Translations under genes and position numbers: made by a program
Part shown: positions 5,095-6,227 of the stretch, one piece after another
Position numbering within the stretch: the first letter of the stretch is position 1
Layout: each line of letters begins with the position of its first letter
Source: Clostridia bacterium
GTDB taxonomy: Bacteria > Bacillota > Clostridia > Oscillospirales > Acutalibacteraceae
Direction of reading: 5' to 3'
Assembly (NCBI GenBank): GCA_017631745.1
Contig: JAGBSR010000216.1
Span: forward strand, 1-6,227
Length of the DNA stretch: 6,227 nt
The notes under the pieces: generated by a model
The model's input: the letters and a program-made list of their open reading frames with translations, nothing else
The model's database searches: none
Told to the model about the DNA's origin: nothing

Positions 5095-5784
5095 ATGAGG
5101 ATATTCCTCGTGGACGACGAAAAAGAAATAGCTGACCTTATTGAGCTTTATCTTAAAAATGCCGGCTTTGATGTTATAAAATGCAGCGACGGTAAAACCG
5201 CCCTTGAAAAAATAAGAACAGAAATCTTCGATCTTGCGATTTTAGATGTGATGCTCCCTGATGTCGACGGCTTTACTCTCTGCAGCGAAATCCGCAAGAA
5301 ATATAATTTCCCCGTCATTATGCTCACGGCAAGAACATCTGACGAGGATAAAATATCGGGTCTAACCCTCGGTGCTGACGACTATGTGACCAAGCCCTTC
5401 AACCCTCTCGAGCTGCTTGCAAGAGTCAAGGCTCAGATAAGGCGTTTTTATCAATACAACACTACCGACACCGCCGAGGATATTATTGAAATATCGGGTC
5501 TCCTGGTCAACACAAGCACCCACACCTGCTCTCTTTACGGTGAAGATCTTGACCTTACTCCCATAGAATTCGGCATAATCAGTCTGCTGTGCAAAAATGC
5601 AGGCAAGGTTGTTTCTACCCAAGAGCTTTTTGAGACTGTATGGGAGGAGAAGTATCTTGACAGTAGCAACACTGTTATGGTACATATAAGAAGAATAAGA
5701 GAAAAAATGCACGAGAAACCTAAAAATCCCAAGTTTATAAAAACCGTGTGGGGAGTTGGATATAAAATTGAAAAAGACCACTGA
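5095..5784 (+). CDS. VanR-like response regulator (OmpR/PhoB family)
   Basis: 229 residues from the ATG at 5095. The receiver domain has D7-D8, phospho-acceptor D51 in LAILDVMLP, T78 and K100 in GADDYVTKPF. The winged-helix domain (about 130-227) ends IKTVWGVGYKIEK. Many stretches recall VanR of the enterococcal van operons from memory: EIADLIELYLKN, DLAILDVMLP, PLELLARVKAQ, LTPIEFGI, MVHIRRIREKM and the C-terminus. VanR activates van resistance genes after phosphorylation by VanS, but clostridia carry many VanR-type regulators with other targets. No van ligase, racemase or dipeptidase gene is in view, so the van symbol is withheld. A kinase gene follows after 1 nt. A tandem repeat typical of this family's operators lies upstream, which suggests autoregulation. 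Confidence 0.93.
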   Translation: MRIFLVDDEKEIADLIELYLKNAGFDVIKCSDGKTALEKIRTEIFDLAILDVMLPDVDGFTLCSEIRKKYNFPVIMLTARTSDEDKISGLTLGADDYVTKPFNPLELLARVKAQIRRFYQYNTTDTAEDIIEISGLLVNTSTHTCSLYGEDLDLTPIEFGIISLLCKNAGKVVSTQELFETVWEEKYLDSSNTVMVHIRRIREKMHEKPKNPKFIKTVWGVGYKIEKDH

Positions 5785-5785
5785 A

Positions 5786-6227
5786 ATGAAAAGAAAGCAA
5801 AAAAAGAAAAGGCAGACAAAAAATATCGCTCTGAGAATAACAGGCGACTTTCTTAAATATAACGGCATATGCTTTCTGGTGCTGGTTGTGGCGTATGTTA
5901 TATGCTATCTGTTTCTGCTTCAATGGCCCGACCTTTATACTGATGTGATAAAAGGTCTGCTGATTGATATTTTCGGCAAGGCCGGCGAAGCATTTATCTT
6001 TTCAAGAAGCTATCTGATGATAATACCGGCTTTTTTATGCGTTTTTGTTTTTAACTGCTTTCTTTACAGCTTCATCACTTTGTCGCTGTTTAACAAGACC
6101 TATCAGAGCCTCGATGCTCTTAATAAGGAAGACGCTGAGTTTATGTCTTTTCCCAAAAGCTACAGCGATGTTGAAATCAAGCTCAGAGATATGCGCCTTG
6201 ATATCATCGGCAACAAACAGGCAGCCG
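5786..6227 (+). CDS. VanS-like sensor histidine kinase, N-terminal part (cut by window edge)
   Basis: 147 codons are visible before the right edge. A very basic N-terminus (MKRKQKKKRQTK) is followed by TM1 (about 28-46), a short external loop of about 30 residues, TM2 (about 77-100), and a charged cytoplasmic linker (KLRDMRLDIIGNKQAA) like the one before the H-box in VanS proteins. The H-box and ATPase domain lie beyond the window, so kinase identity rests on topology, linker and position. The ATG is 1 nt after the stop of the VanR-like gene. No clear Shine-Dalgarno is seen, which suggests translational coupling. The external loop is short, so the signal may be sensed within or at the membrane. 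A different membrane partner is possible but less likely. Confidence 0.8.
   Translation, partial: MKRKQKKKRQTKNIALRITGDFLKYNGICFLVLVVAYVICYLFLLQWPDLYTDVIKGLLIDIFGKAGEAFIFSRSYLMIIPAFLCVFVFNCFLYSFITLSLFNKTYQSLDALNKEDAEFMSFPKSYSDVEIKLRDMRLDIIGNKQAA

Noticed and set aside
5362..5923. Several minus-strand open frames over the VanR-like gene
   Set aside because: They are antisense shadows of the clearly coding plus-strand genes, without ribosome binding sites or recognisable domains.
5095..6227. Calling the right-hand operon a vancomycin resistance locus
   Set aside because: Only a VanR-like regulator and a partial kinase are visible; no ligase, dehydrogenase or dipeptidase gene is in the window.

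Overview
The window looks like a low-to-medium GC Gram-positive chromosome, most likely a member of the Clostridia, perhaps an Oscillospiraceae/Ruminococcaceae-type gut bacterium. This is inferred from near-consensus sigma-A promoters (TTGACA/TATAAT, 17-bp spacers), strong AGGAG/AGGTGA ribosome binding sites, a VanR-type regulator, a TRAM-domain rRNA methyltransferase with an Fe-S motif, and clostridial-looking signal peptides. No mobile element, CRISPR array, tRNA or rRNA gene is visible.

Layout: (1) positions 1-488, minus strand, hold the N-terminal part of a secreted calcineurin-like metallophosphoesterase that runs off the left edge. (2) The 432-base gap from 489 to 920 is densely regulatory. 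It holds the minus-strand phosphoesterase promoter, an AT-rich dyad at 579-604, a perfect-consensus plus-strand promoter at 615-643 driving a ~120-nt structured RNA with no ORF, its UUCG-capped terminator ending at about 772, and then a second sigma-A promoter at 833-861. I see nothing in 773-832. (3) 921-1400, plus strand, encodes a small exported protein with three C2HC zinc-finger-like modules and a C-terminal amphipathic repeat. It shows the codon use of a highly expressed gene and ends in a strong terminator that may work in both directions. (4) A minus-strand operon (4864 down to 1458) encodes an OmpR-family response regulator, a membrane histidine kinase and an RlmD/RlmCD-type 23S rRNA uracil-5-methyltransferase. 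(5) From 5095 a divergent plus-strand operon encodes a VanR-like regulator and, 1 nt after its stop codon, the membrane-anchoring N-terminus of a VanS-like kinase that is cut by the right edge. The 230-bp divergent region carries a palindrome/11-bp direct repeat typical of OmpR-family operators.

How the parts may work together: the two two-component systems share one control region and probably sense envelope conditions. No van ligase or resistance gene is in view, so glycopeptide resistance cannot be claimed. The least explained parts are the small RNA and the exported zinc-finger-like protein next to it. Three genes have their apparent GTG start inside an AGGTGA ribosome binding site, so their true starts are 9-27 nt further downstream.
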